Under the pieces are notes generated by a model. That model was not told the origin of the DNA. It saw only the letters and a list, made by a program, of their open reading frames with translations, and made no database searches. From positions 1 to 33,952 of the forward strand of contig JAJECN010000008.1 in the NCBI GenBank assembly GCA_022821965.1: a DNA stretch of 33,952 nt. Direction: 5' to 3'. The position numbers and the translations under genes are program-made. The stretch is from Candidatus Poribacteria bacterium (GTDB lineage Bacteria; Poribacteria; WGA-4E; WGA-3G). Of the stretch, positions 8,861 to 17,296 are shown piece after piece; within the stretch, counting starts at the first letter, position 1, and every line of letters starts with the position of its first letter.

Positions 8861-8878
8861 TTCCATCTTCTGAAATAA

Positions 8879-8904
8879 GCGGGTGGATAGGTGAATCCAC
8901 CCGC
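8879..8904. terminator. GC-rich palindrome between the tandem paralogues
   Basis: Perfect 10-base arms at 8879-8888 and 8895-8904 with a 6-base loop, directly downstream of the minus-strand gene ending at 8913. There is no T-run, so it may be a processing or stability hairpin or a REP-type repeat rather than a classical terminator. Confidence 0.5.
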
Positions 8905-8912
8905 GGCAGTAA

Positions 8913-9566
8913 TTATCTTCTCGCTTTGAGCTTTGCCCATGTTGTGGCGAGTTTATCTTGTGGTTCAACAGATACTAAGGAATCTGCAGGAATCGGGTCA
9001 CGGGGACCTACTTCTGCTTCGTCCTCAGAAAGATTGTCGGTGATAAAGATGACATCTAACATGGTGGCATCTTCTCGGACTGCGATACGAAGCGTTGTAT
9101 CTCCTGCTGCTTCGATCTCCCATTCACGTTCAAACGTGCCACCATCTAACCAGTGATTGATGCGGTCCCAATGCCACTCGTCACCTTGCGCAACGCCCCA
9201 GCGGAATTCGGTGTTCTGGGTTTCTTGGGCGTTTTCGTCTGGGTCTGCGGGTTGCCATGTTACCCAGAATGAATCGCTATTTCCGTCCCAGGCAAGGACT
9301 TTTCCCCAAAGTGCGTAGGTGCCGGGTGCTGGGATAGGCAGCGTGTATTCTGCCCAGCCTTCACCACCGCCGCCGGTCGTTGGAGGTCCCTCCATCCAGA
9401 TAAACTGACCGCCGGAGGCATTTGCATCATCGGCGATTTCCATCGGTGCTTCGATAGTGTCTGCCATTTCTGCTTCAATTGCCCGCTCGTAGCTGTAACT
9501 TGTCCCAATTGTTAGCAGTAAACCGAACATAAAGAGCGTACCTAATACTAAAGTTTTGAAACGCAT
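8913..9566 (-). CDS. secreted carbohydrate-binding-like protein (paralogue B)
   Basis: 217 residues. ATG at 9566 with an AGGAG ribosome site. Signal peptide MRFKTLVLGTLFMFGLLLTI to about residue 26. The same beta-sandwich plan as the gene at 8174 follows, with long identical blocks (GNSDSFWVTWQPADPDE, NTEFRWGVAQG, WHWDRINHWLDGGTF). It ends VSVEPQDKLATTWAKLKARR, the clearest example of the shared tail. The two genes are 64 bases apart, separated by a palindrome, and are very probably a tandem duplication. Expected location is the periplasm or cell surface; a ligand role in polysaccharide binding is inferred from the fold only. Confidence 0.75.
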   Translation of the reverse strand: MRFKTLVLGTLFMFGLLLTIGTSYSYERAIEAEMADTIEAPMEIADDANASGGQFIWMEGPPTTGGGGEGWAEYTLPIPAPGTYALWGKVLAWDGNSDSFWVTWQPADPDENAQETQNTEFRWGVAQGDEWHWDRINHWLDGGTFEREWEIEAAGDTTLRIAVREDATMLDVIFITDNLSEDEAEVGPRDPIPADSLVSVEPQDKLATTWAKLKARR

Positions 9567-9585
9567 AAACGTGTCTCCTTTTTTA

Positions 9586-9738
9586 TTAGTTATCGGTTGT
9601 CAGTTGTCGGTTGTCGGTAAAGAGGCGCTTTTATAACAATATACCCAAATTTGTTTTCCTTTATATTCTTGACGTACTCCAAGAAGCGGTAAATTGTTAC
9701 ATGAAACCTCTTCACTGATAACTGATGACTGACAACTA
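9586..9738. repeat. MITE-like intergenic element, copy 2
   Basis: Starts tagttatcggttgtcag near 9587, reaches aaagagg at 9619-9625, has an AT-rich core, then cctcttcactgataactgat and ends gacaacta at 9738. The outer ends are inverted copies of each other, as are the gagg/cctc inner boundaries. It ends 5 bases from the stop codon of the gene at 9744. Confidence 0.7.
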
Positions 9739-9743
9739 TTTTG

Positions 9744-10703
9744 TTAAGGGGCTCGAATTTTACCCCACCGCTGAATCTGTAACGCTGATGGTGCTATCGG
9801 CAGCGCATCCGAACTACTGAACCATTTCGGTTGTGCTGCCCATGCGCCGTTGTTAATCAATTCACGTCGGTCGGTTCCATCGGCGCGCATGAGATGGATA
9901 ACCCACCTACCGTCCTTCTCGAATTGGAAAGCAATAGTATTACCATCAGGTGCCCACGCTGGAACAGCCTCATCTGTTGGTGTGTCAGTGAGAGCCTGTT
10001 TGTTCCCGCCGTCAATTGCATCCATGATGTACAAGTCGAAATCAGCAAATTCTACCTCTTGATGCATGGCGGCATACACAATCCGCTTACCATCGGGTGC
10101 CCACGCTGGATAGGTATCCATCAGCGGTTGATGTGTTAATCGCTGTTCCACCCGACTGTTCACATTGACGACGTATATGTCCCAATTGAGTTCCCGTTTT
10201 GAGTGGAAAACGACGGTGTTTCCATCAGGCGCCCAAGCCGGTGCCTCATCTTCAAACGGATTGTCGGTGAGGTGAATTACCTCGCCATTATTGAGATGGA
10301 GCAGATAGATGTCGAAATGCCCATTGCGATTTGACGTAAAAGCGATGCGTTTGCCATCAGGAGCCCATGCGGGTGCTTTGTCTGTCGTCGGGTGATGTGT
10401 TAAGCGACGCTGATCGGTTCCATCAGCCTGCATCACATAAATTTCATGATTCCCATCGCGCCGGGAAAAGAAGGCAATCTGCGTGCCGTCAGGTGCCCAT
10501 GTCGGGTAGTAATCCGCTGCAGGGTTACGCGTGAGATTCGTCGGTTGCTTTCCAGTTGTATCTGTTAGGTAGATTTCCCAGTCGCCACTTACGTCCGACG
10601 CGAACGCGATAGTCGCTGGTGGATGCGACTGGCACAAAGCACTACCAATTAAAAGGGCGAACATCACAAAAACACTGCTCTGATATGCTAACAGAATTCG
10701 CAT
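9744..10703 (-). CDS. secreted TolB-like WD40 beta-propeller protein
   Basis: 319 residues with a signal peptide (VFVMFALLIGSALC) of about 25 residues. Five nearly regular PD40 repeats carry the exact core WAPDG (PTWAPDGTQIAFFS, PAWAPDGKRIAFTS and so on), each followed by a DIY or EIY strand; a sixth blade is built from the less regular ends. This is the TolB C-terminal type of propeller, but there is no TolB N-terminal domain and no tol-pal gene nearby, so it is not TolB itself. I infer a periplasmic or surface protein-interaction scaffold. The C-terminus (LQIQRWGKIRAP) faintly resembles the TTWxxLK tail of neighbouring secreted proteins. It is bounded on both sides by MITE-like elements. 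Confidence 0.8.
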   Translation of the reverse strand: MRILLAYQSSVFVMFALLIGSALCQSHPPATIAFASDVSGDWEIYLTDTTGKQPTNLTRNPAADYYPTWAPDGTQIAFFSRRDGNHEIYVMQADGTDQRRLTHHPTTDKAPAWAPDGKRIAFTSNRNGHFDIYLLHLNNGEVIHLTDNPFEDEAPAWAPDGNTVVFHSKRELNWDIYVVNVNSRVEQRLTHQPLMDTYPAWAPDGKRIVYAAMHQEVEFADFDLYIMDAIDGGNKQALTDTPTDEAVPAWAPDGNTIAFQFEKDGRWVIHLMRADGTDRRELINNGAWAAQPKWFSSSDALPIAPSALQIQRWGKIRAP

Positions 10704-10720
10704 TTTTTGTCTATTTTTTT

Positions 10721-10841
10721 AAGTTATCAGTTATCGGTTGTCGGTTTTCAGTTAATGTCTTATACCGCCGCTGGCAATGATTGTATCGGCGTAGGGGCTG
10801 GGTAACCCAGCCCTTACGAGCTGATAACTGACAATCGGTAG
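10721..10841. repeat. MITE-like intergenic element, copy 3, with nested palindrome
   Basis: Left arm aagttatcagttatcggttg at 10721; right arm ctgataactgacaatcggta at 10821. The core holds a GC palindrome with 9-base arms (10795-10803 and 10805-10813) flanked by gtag and ttac. It fills the gap between the WD40-like gene and the epimerase gene and ends 6 bases from the latter's stop codon. Confidence 0.65.
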
Positions 10842-10847
10842 CCATCA

Positions 10848-11867
10848 TCAGAATTTTCCGTCTCGGACCTCGAAATGGGTCGGTTTCCTGAGTGTGGTGC
10901 CACCTATCCGAACCCATTCTGCCATCCACTCAATCATCTGTTCTAAAGAGACACGTGGGTATCCAAAGAGTTGATGGCATTGAGCGGCATTGCTTAGGAG
11001 TGCTGTTTCTGCCTCCTGTCCCTCAAAAATCGGTGATTTATTGAAGAGTGTTCCGAAACGCGACGCAAGGTATCGGACAGAAACGGTCTCTGGACCCGTT
11101 ACATTAAGTATCAAGGGTGGGCTTTGGCAGTGTGCGAAAGCACGCAACGCAATCACGTTGGCATCCCCTTGCCATATTACGTTTACGTTGCCCATTTTTA
11201 GGGAAATTGGTTCTTCAGCATAAACTTTTTCGGCAATGTCCAATAGTATCCCGTAGCGGAGATCAATCGCGTAATTCAAACGTAGGATCGCCATCGGTGT
11301 GCCGTATTGCAGTGAAAAATGGGTACATATCCGTTCACGGCTCAGACAGGATTGCGCGTATTCGCCGATTGGGGCAACCGGTAAACTCTCAGTTGCGCCG
11401 CCGTGAGAGACTGGAGTCAACGGGTAGACGTTTCCTGTGGAAAAAATGACCAGCCGAGAATCTTTAAACTTTTCCGCCACGCGCCCCGGCATATAACTGT
11501 TCATTGCCCACGTCAGATGTTCATTGTCTGTTGAACCGAATTTCCTACCTGCCATCAAAATTACGTTTTGAGTGTCGGGTAGATTTTGTAGACAATCTTC
11601 CGAAAGCAAGTCAGTGATGATCGTTTCGATACCGGCTTCATGTAAATTTTCGCGCAGCCTTGGGGTCGAAAAACGAGAGACCCCGGTAACCTTTTTGGCA
11701 ATACCTGCAGCGTCGATTGCGCGTTTTGCCTGTTTGGCGAGCGTCGGACCCATCTTCCCGCCAACACCGAGAATGAGGATATCCCCCTCCAATGCTGCGA
11801 TTGACGCTATCACCTCGTCTGACGGTTCTGATAGGCGTGATTCTAATTGGGTTTCTGTTTTTATCAA
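10848..11867 (-). CDS. NAD-dependent epimerase/dehydratase-like protein
   Basis: 339 residues from a TTG start; no in-frame ATG exists nearby and the ribosome site is weak, so the start is uncertain. After a ~28-residue lead comes a Rossmann fold: DILILGVGGKMGPTLAKQA, a nucleotide-binding glycine loop, then VTGVSRFS, an acidic turn, and NVILMAGRKFGS. It has the extended short-chain dehydrogenase layout, including a serine in LVIFSTGNVYPL and GEYAQSCLSRE, where the family usually has YxxxK; here the lysine is replaced by Arg. The later part (NVTGPETVSVRYLASRFG) matches epimerase C-terminal regions. It is cytoplasmic. The substrate is unknown, and the altered catalytic motif means activity should not be assumed. 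Confidence 0.75.
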   Translation of the reverse strand: MIKTETQLESRLSEPSDEVIASIAALEGDILILGVGGKMGPTLAKQAKRAIDAAGIAKKVTGVSRFSTPRLRENLHEAGIETIITDLLSEDCLQNLPDTQNVILMAGRKFGSTDNEHLTWAMNSYMPGRVAEKFKDSRLVIFSTGNVYPLTPVSHGGATESLPVAPIGEYAQSCLSRERICTHFSLQYGTPMAILRLNYAIDLRYGILLDIAEKVYAEEPISLKMGNVNVIWQGDANVIALRAFAHCQSPPLILNVTGPETVSVRYLASRFGTLFNKSPIFEGQEAETALLSNAAQCHQLFGYPRVSLEQMIEWMAEWVRIGGTTLRKPTHFEVRDGKF

Positions 11868-11963
11868 AACGATATGAAAAAGCGAAACTTACAGACTAAA
11901 GCGGTTAAAAAACTTGGTGACGATTAACAATTGTGATCGTCTCTCTGAGGCAGGTTTGTTCAA

Positions 11964-11985
11964 GGGCAGGTTCTGAAACCTGCCC
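11964..11985. terminator. GC-rich palindrome downstream of the LamG gene
   Basis: Arms of 9 bases at 11964-11972 and 11977-11985 around a 4-base loop, 8 bases beyond the stop of the minus-strand gene ending at 11993. No T-run. A half copy (ggcaggtttg) lies just upstream at 11949-11958. Confidence 0.5.
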
Positions 11986-11992
11986 CAACGCG

Positions 11993-12778
11993 TTATCGGA
12001 TTGACTTAATGTTCGCCCAAGATGTGGCGAGTTTACCTTGCGGTTCTACTGGTGTCAGGAATGATGCAGCATCTTGGTTCATGCTTGCTTTGATCTCGTC
12101 TGCTGAAAGTGCGCGATTCCAGAGCCGAACCTCATCAACACTTCCTGTCCACGCTTCACCGCTCCAAGTGCCGATTTGCACTGCGCTCGTATTTTGTGCA
12201 GGTGCAACTGGGTTGCCTGACTCTTCAGAGTACGTTACTTCGCCATCTACGTAGATCTCCACTAAGCCGCTATTATCGTCCGTATGGGTGTAGGCGAGAT
12301 AATACCACTTGCCTGTCGCCAATTTTGTTTCATTGTCGTTGATGTCTTTGAATCCACCGGCTGCACCGTTGGTCCAAACTTTGATACCGTTTGCTGGATT
12401 CATACCGAATCCAAAGCCGATATGTCGGGTTGCACCGCCTTGTCGAGTTCCGAAGATAATGGCGTGTGCGCTTGGAAGCCGATCCAACTGTACCCACGCT
12501 GCTTGTGTGATCGCCCCTTCTATATGAAAAGCAGCGTCGTCTTCAATAAGGACGTGGTCTGCTGAAGCCGCAAATTGCAGTGCCATGCCGAACTTTCCAT
12601 CGATCCATTTTGCATTGCCCTTTAATTCACCCTCAAAACCGTTTGCGGAGAGGTCTTGGGTTGCAGTACCGGAACCTTCATCAAGTGGCATGTATAGGAC
12701 AAGCCCTTCCATTAGGTCCGCGTGAGAAAACGCCACACAGATGAGTAAACAGAGTGTGATTGTTGAAAAGATTTTCAT
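11993..12778 (-). CDS. secreted LamG/concanavalin-like domain protein
   Basis: 261 residues from the ATG at 12778, which has an AAAGGAG ribosome site and begins a signal peptide (MKIFSTITLCLLICVAFSHA). A longer open frame upstream to 13033 only reads the spacer and the end of the next gene. The mature part is one LamG domain: LVLYMPLDEGSGT, DLSANGFEG, the HVLIEDD strand, TQAAWVQLDRLP, KWYYLAYTHTDD, VEIYVDGE and GSVDEVRLWNRALSADEI. It ends TPVEPQGKLATSWANIKSIR, the shared C-terminal tail. LamG domains bind sugars or proteins at the cell surface. A possible -10 (TATAAT on the minus strand at 12872-12867) lies 89 bases upstream without a good -35. Confidence 0.85.
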   Translation of the reverse strand: MKIFSTITLCLLICVAFSHADLMEGLVLYMPLDEGSGTATQDLSANGFEGELKGNAKWIDGKFGMALQFAASADHVLIEDDAAFHIEGAITQAAWVQLDRLPSAHAIIFGTRQGGATRHIGFGFGMNPANGIKVWTNGAAGGFKDINDNETKLATGKWYYLAYTHTDDNSGLVEIYVDGEVTYSEESGNPVAPAQNTSAVQIGTWSGEAWTGSVDEVRLWNRALSADEIKASMNQDAASFLTPVEPQGKLATSWANIKSIR

Positions 12779-12939
12779 GTAGTCTCCTTTGTTGAAAAGT
12801 GAGAATAGTTTAAAGTTATATTGAATTACAAAACGCAGAGCAAAATAGGTGTTTTTCTCTGCTTGAATTATATCGTAGCAGGTTTTCGTTTTTGTTTCAA
12901 CACGCAAGCTTTCAATTTCATTAAAAGATCGGTTGCCTG

Positions 12940-14097
12940 TTAGGGAGATATGCTTTTCGCGCAACGGAACCCGAGGGCACCGATACCAGCATAAGCCGGG
13001 CTTGTCCCATGGCGATTTGAGGCACGCAACCACTCAGGATTGCTGTTCCACCCACCACCGCGCAGGACGCGGAAATCTACAATGTTTTCAAAATTGTTGA
13101 CAATCTCTTCTATATTCTTCGCGCCCGCGGTCGGGTTTCGACGAGGAGAGTTGGCGTAGAAGTCGGCTTGATATTCGTCAAGGCACCACTCCCACACGTT
13201 ACCTGCGATGTCATGCACGCCGTAGGCATTCGGAGGATATTCGCCGACAGGGGTCGTCTCGCCAAGATGTTTGCCGTAGTTTGCCCTGTTGAAATTAATG
13301 CCGTTACCCCACGGATACTGTTTCTTTGCTAAGCCACCGCGTGCTGCTTTCTCCCATTCTGCTTCTGTCGGTAAACGCTTATCTACCCAGACGGCGTAAG
13401 CCATCGCTGCATACCAACTTACATAGCGGACGGGATGGTCCCGCTCCCCAAGTGGGTGGTTATTCCCATTCCAGTCTTGTAGGTAGTTGTCATCGCGAAA
13501 TTTTGCCTTGATGCGGTCTTTTTGCCACGCGGGGTTCGCAAGGAGAAAATCCTTGAATTCTCCGTTGGTTACCTCGTTTACGTCTATGTAAAACGCGTCG
13601 AGGTGAACTTTGTGAACCGGCTGTTCATCGTTGTCAGCGTTCCCGTCGTTGCTGCCCATCTGGAATTCACCTTCTGGAATCAGTACCATTCCCGCTGGAA
13701 TAATGGGTTCGGGTTCAGCAATAATTTCTGGTTCGAGTTCGCGCGGTGAATCAGTTGTTGGAGAGGTAGGTGTTGCGACGGTATAGGTAAGTGTTTGAAC
13801 CCCATCCGTCCACGTAATTGTTAGCGTCAGGGGACCCGCGGTAAAGGGACCGGAGATTGTAACCTTTGTTCCTAATTGTTTTACGACACCTACATTTACG
13901 GATACGTTGCTGGGAACACCGTCAAAAGTAACAGTAATAATTCCGTTTGCATTGATAGTACTTCCATCTGATGGTTCCGCACTCACCAATGCGATTGTGC
14001 CAACCTCATTATCTTCTTCACGCTGCCCACAACTCATCATGTGAACAACGAATAAACATGTAAGTACGAGACCGAACAGTCTAAATAAAATTCTCAT
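12940..14097 (-). CDS. lipoprotein with Ig-like and formylglycine-generating-enzyme (SUMF1) domain
   Basis: 385 residues from the ATG at 14097 (AAAGGA upstream); a TTG one codon earlier is less likely. The signal ends in a lipobox-like VVHMMSC with Cys23, followed by charged residues. Residues ~35-110 form an Ig-like domain (AEPSDGSTINANGIITVTFD ... LTLTITWTDGVQTLTYTV), then a Pro/Glu linker. Residues ~135-383 are an FGE-sulfatase domain (PF03781): GMVLIPEGEFQMGSND, EVTNGEFKDFL, RLPTEAEWEKAARGG, YPWGN, DIAGNVWEWCLDEY, VLRGGGWNSNPEWLRASNR and GFRCAKS. Many bacterial SUMF1-domain proteins are not sulfatase-activating enzymes, and no sulfatase gene is in this window, so formylglycine activity is unproven. 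Location is probably a lipid-anchored envelope protein. Confidence 0.85.
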   Translation of the reverse strand: MRILFRLFGLVLTCLFVVHMMSCGQREEDNEVGTIALVSAEPSDGSTINANGIITVTFDGVPSNVSVNVGVVKQLGTKVTISGPFTAGPLTLTITWTDGVQTLTYTVATPTSPTTDSPRELEPEIIAEPEPIIPAGMVLIPEGEFQMGSNDGNADNDEQPVHKVHLDAFYIDVNEVTNGEFKDFLLANPAWQKDRIKAKFRDDNYLQDWNGNNHPLGERDHPVRYVSWYAAMAYAVWVDKRLPTEAEWEKAARGGLAKKQYPWGNGINFNRANYGKHLGETTPVGEYPPNAYGVHDIAGNVWEWCLDEYQADFYANSPRRNPTAGAKNIEEIVNNFENIVDFRVLRGGGWNSNPEWLRASNRHGTSPAYAGIGALGFRCAKSISP

Positions 14098-14167
14098 CAA
14101 TTATTTCCTTTGCCCTGCTGGCATAGGCTCTTTCTGTAAGAGCAAACTATGCTTGCAGCTTCCAGTA

Positions 14168-15502
14168 TCAATAAACCTCCAAATAGTTGTCCGTCTCCCA
14201 CTGGCTGATGCTCCAATGGTAGTTTCGCCATTCCTCACGTTTGACCTGAATGTAGTAGTTAGCATACTCGTTCCCAAGCGCGTTTTTGATGACTTCGTCT
14301 TCTTCGAGCGCGTCTATGGCTTCGCTGAGCGTCGTTGGCAGGGCACCAATACCCCGTCGCTGCAATTCATCCTCTGGGACCTCGTAAAGGTTGTCCTCGT
14401 TTTGCACGCCGGGGTCCATCTGATTTTCGATACCGTCTAATCCGGCTGCAAGCAGTACCGTCGCTGCGAGGTAAGGATTTGCTGCGCCATCGCTTAATCG
14501 GTTTTCTATGCGCCCCGGTGCGGGAATCCGAATCATTTGCGTCCGATTGTTGGCACCGTAGGTGACGTAAACAGGAGCCCATGATGAACCGGAACGCGGT
14601 GGTCTACGAACTAAACGTTTGTAGCTGTTCACAAGCGGATTTGTGACCGCCGTGACTGCTTTCGCATGTTTCAGAACACCGCCTGTGAACCAATAAGCAA
14701 GTTGAGATAAACCGTTTTTATCGTTCTCATTGAGGAACAGGTTTGTCTGATTCGCCGTATCCCAGAGACTCATGTGAAAATGTGCACCGTTACCCGTGAG
14801 GTTGGTGAACGGCTTCGGCATGAATGTTGCCAATAATCCTCGTTCCTCAGCGATCGTTTTAACCATCCACTTGAAAAAGGTATGCCGATCAGCTGTTGTA
14901 AGGGCATCCGAATAGGTCCAATTCGTCTCAAACTGGCATGTTCCATCTTCGTGGTCGTTCGCGTAAGGTTCCCACCCCAATTCTTGCATATATTTAATAA
15001 GGGTTGTCATCATGTCAAGATTGCGATGCAACGCTCTTAGATCGTAACACGGTTTATCTAAAGTATCAAGTTTATCCCATGGCGTGTATTGCCCTGTCTC
15101 GTCCTGCTTCAAAAGCATGAATTCCGCCTCAATACCGACATTGAAGACGTATCCCATTTCCTTTGTTTTTTCTAATTGTTGTCGTAGAATTGTCCTCGGA
15201 CAGTAGTGCCACGATTTACCTTCAACGAACATATCCCCTGCTACCCACGCTAAGTTTTTTCGCCACGGGACGATTGTCAATGAATTAAAATCGGGAATGC
15301 TCGCCATCTCCGGGTCGTGTGGGTATTGCCCTATCTCGCCTGCTGCAAAACCACCGAAACCCGCACCCTCTTCTGCCATGTCCTCAAGATGTGTAGATGG
15401 GATAACCTTTGCTTTCGGGGTCCCACTCATTTCTACAAAAGAGCAGAGAAAAAACTCAACCCCACTTTCTTCGACGAAGCGTTTGACTTGGTCTTGCGTC
15501 AT
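14168..15502 (-). CDS. glutamine synthetase family protein, GlnT-like
   Basis: 444 residues from the ATG at 15502, with GGAGAA upstream. The open frame extends to 15709, but that part crosses the promoter. Family blocks are clear: FFLCSFVEMSGTPKAKVIP, EGAGFGGFAAGEIGQ, GIEAEFMLL (metal-binding glutamate), DGTCQFETNW, LTGNGAHFHMSLWD (metal/ATP histidine) and the Arg-rich NNRTQMIRIPAPGRIENRL followed by DGAANPYLA. The N-terminal pattern is that of the GlnT (type III-like) branch. Members ligate ammonia or an amine to glutamate using ATP; some make gamma-glutamylmethylamide instead of glutamine. Substrate therefore stays open. No glnB, amt or methylamine gene is adjacent. A candidate promoter lies at 15603-15630. 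Confidence 0.88.
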   Translation of the reverse strand: MTQDQVKRFVEESGVEFFLCSFVEMSGTPKAKVIPSTHLEDMAEEGAGFGGFAAGEIGQYPHDPEMASIPDFNSLTIVPWRKNLAWVAGDMFVEGKSWHYCPRTILRQQLEKTKEMGYVFNVGIEAEFMLLKQDETGQYTPWDKLDTLDKPCYDLRALHRNLDMMTTLIKYMQELGWEPYANDHEDGTCQFETNWTYSDALTTADRHTFFKWMVKTIAEERGLLATFMPKPFTNLTGNGAHFHMSLWDTANQTNLFLNENDKNGLSQLAYWFTGGVLKHAKAVTAVTNPLVNSYKRLVRRPPRSGSSWAPVYVTYGANNRTQMIRIPAPGRIENRLSDGAANPYLAATVLLAAGLDGIENQMDPGVQNEDNLYEVPEDELQRRGIGALPTTLSEAIDALEEDEVIKNALGNEYANYYIQVKREEWRNYHWSISQWETDNYLEVY

Positions 15503-15602
15503 GAAATTGTTCTCCGATACTGTGTGTAAAGGATTATGCCTCAGAAATAAAACTATGGTAAAATCTAAAAGTGCTAACGCCAAAATATGGAAACATGATA
15601 AC

Positions 15603-15630
15603 ATTATATCTGAAATCTTGAAAATTGCAA
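15603..15630 (-). promoter_or_regulatory. candidate promoter of the glutamine synthetase gene
   Basis: Minus-strand -35-like TTGCAA (15630-15625) and perfect -10 TATAAT (15608-15603), spacing 16. The leader to the ATG at 15502 would be about 95 bases. It faces away from the divergent membrane-protein gene. Confidence 0.45.
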
Positions 15631-15648
15631 TGCCTAAAGTTTCGGATG

Positions 15649-15655
15649 AAAGGAG
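15649..15655 (+). promoter_or_regulatory. ribosome binding site fixing the start at 15661
   Basis: AAAGGAG, 5 bases before the ATG at 15661. It decides against the in-frame ATG at 15625. Confidence 0.7.
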
Positions 15656-15660
15656 AAACG

Positions 15661-17202
15661 ATGGAGTTCTTTTCTCGCTTCTACACACTTCTACATAAAA
15701 GGGTGGCACTTTTGATTGGGGGGCTAATTGTTATCTACCTGCTACCGATCTGGTTGTTCCCGTATTTCCCGACGCAAGATGGCGTGAGCCACGTCTATAA
15801 CTCCCAAATCCTAACAGAATACAGCAATCCTGAATATGAATTCCGAGATTATTACGAGATTAACTGGTATCCTTTTCCAAACTGGCTTTCGCACTTTTCG
15901 TTGGCGATGTTAATGTTCGTCTTTCCGCCGCTTATCGCCGAGAAAATCTTTCTGAGTTTCTACGTCATTCTGTTTCCATTCGCAATCTATTATTTCCTCA
16001 ATGCTGTCCAACGTGGACGATATGCCCTCGTCATACTTAGTTTTACCTTTATCTACAATTACCTCTTTCTCATGGGGTTCTACAATTTCGCTGTCAGCGT
16101 CCCTCTCTTTTTCCTCGCGCTCGGCTATTGGTGGAAACACAAGGACGAGATGAACAGAAAACGTATCGTTCTGCTCAATCTGCTCATTGTTATCACCTAT
16201 TTCGCTCATCTCATCTCTTACGCCTTCATCTTGTTTTCTATCGCTTTGCTGGCACTGTTCCATTTCAGACGAGATTTCAAACGGATCCTCATTACAGGCT
16301 GCTATCTCCTACCGGCAGCCCTGCTTCTTATTGCCTACCTCCCTACTTCGGACTTACTGGCAGGCGAACCGCCTGAGTTTGGACTCGGACGGGTCGGAGA
16401 ACTCTTTGTCAACTTGATCGGTATGCATGTGCTAGTTTCTTACACTGAGGCTCCGAGTTGGCTCTCCGTTGCTGTGTCTGCTTTTTTAATCTTTTTCTGT
16501 GTTGTAACAATCTGGCGAAACAGGACGGAGATGGCAGCAGCGCATACTGGACAGAAAGCGTTTCTATGTCTTGCTGGTGTGCTTTTCGGACTCTATTTTA
16601 TTCTACCAAACGCTATCGGTCCAGGCGGTTGGGTCAATGATAGGATTGCCATTTTAGCTACCCTTGTCATATTGGCGTGGTTCCGTGGATTTGATAACCT
16701 GCAGTGGCAACGTGTATTCACAGGGGTCGTCACGTTTTTCGCACTTGTTAATATTGTTTATGTGGGTGTTCTCTTCAAAAATCTCAACGCTGAGATAAGC
16801 GAGTTTAACGCTTTTGTGCAGCGGATTGAGAAGAATAAGGTCATCCTCCCGCTTCACTTTGATCCGAGTGGCAGTTCCGAACGCGTCGGTATCTTTGTCA
16901 ATGCGGCGAATTACTACTGCCTTGACAACGGATGCATCAACCTCGGTAACTATGAGATACAGTTTGACTACTTTCCGATCCGATTCAATGCAGATTTTGA
17001 AACGCCATTAGAAGAAAAAGAGTGGGTGCAAGTTGTGCATTGGCAGCCGGAGAAAATTGATCTCTGCGATTACGCTGACAATGTGGATTATCTGTTGTTG
17101 TGGGATACCCCGGACGAACCTATCGTCGCTGATGCGATTGAGACGTGTTATACGCTGATTGCATCTGAGGGGAAGTTGAAACTTTTTAAGGGTAAGCGAT
17201 AA
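15661..17202 (+). CDS. polytopic membrane protein, possibly GT-C-like glycosyltransferase
   Basis: 513 residues. The ATG at 15661 is chosen because AAAGGAG lies 5 bases upstream; a start at 15625 would lack this. About ten hydrophobic segments are spread over residues 15-380 (for example VALLIGGLIVIYLLPIWLF, LFPFAIYYFLNAV, YALVILSFTFIYNYLFLMGF). They are followed by a soluble C-terminal domain of ~130 residues (KNKVILPLHFDPSGSSERVG...). An early acidic loop, FPTQDGVSHVYNS, followed by NWYPFPNWLSHF, recalls the first extracytoplasmic loop of GT-C glycosyltransferases, where an Asp is catalytic. I do not recognise the exact family. The gene is divergent from glutamine synthetase and stands alone. 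Confidence 0.7.
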   Translation: MEFFSRFYTLLHKRVALLIGGLIVIYLLPIWLFPYFPTQDGVSHVYNSQILTEYSNPEYEFRDYYEINWYPFPNWLSHFSLAMLMFVFPPLIAEKIFLSFYVILFPFAIYYFLNAVQRGRYALVILSFTFIYNYLFLMGFYNFAVSVPLFFLALGYWWKHKDEMNRKRIVLLNLLIVITYFAHLISYAFILFSIALLALFHFRRDFKRILITGCYLLPAALLLIAYLPTSDLLAGEPPEFGLGRVGELFVNLIGMHVLVSYTEAPSWLSVAVSAFLIFFCVVTIWRNRTEMAAAHTGQKAFLCLAGVLFGLYFILPNAIGPGGWVNDRIAILATLVILAWFRGFDNLQWQRVFTGVVTFFALVNIVYVGVLFKNLNAEISEFNAFVQRIEKNKVILPLHFDPSGSSERVGIFVNAANYYCLDNGCINLGNYEIQFDYFPIRFNADFETPLEEKEWVQVVHWQPEKIDLCDYADNVDYLLLWDTPDEPIVADAIETCYTLIASEGKLKLFKGKR

Positions 17203-17296
17203 CTGCATGCGGAAAATTGCAACATTTTTCGGTAGAAGCACTCTCCGAATCGTGCTTTTATAGTAAATCTTGTAATTACTTATACACCAACACAAG

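Noticed and set aside
12779-13033. N-terminal extension of the LamG gene
   Set aside because: A good ribosome site and signal peptide start at 12778. The extension reads the spacer and the end of the SUMF1 gene.
14168-14197. Any nitrogen-regulation partner for the glutamine synthetase
   Set aside because: No P-II, transporter or regulator gene lies nearby.
15503-15709. N-terminal extension of glutamine synthetase
   Set aside because: The family start pattern begins at the ATG at 15502 with GGAGAA upstream; the extension crosses the promoter region and the start of the divergent gene.
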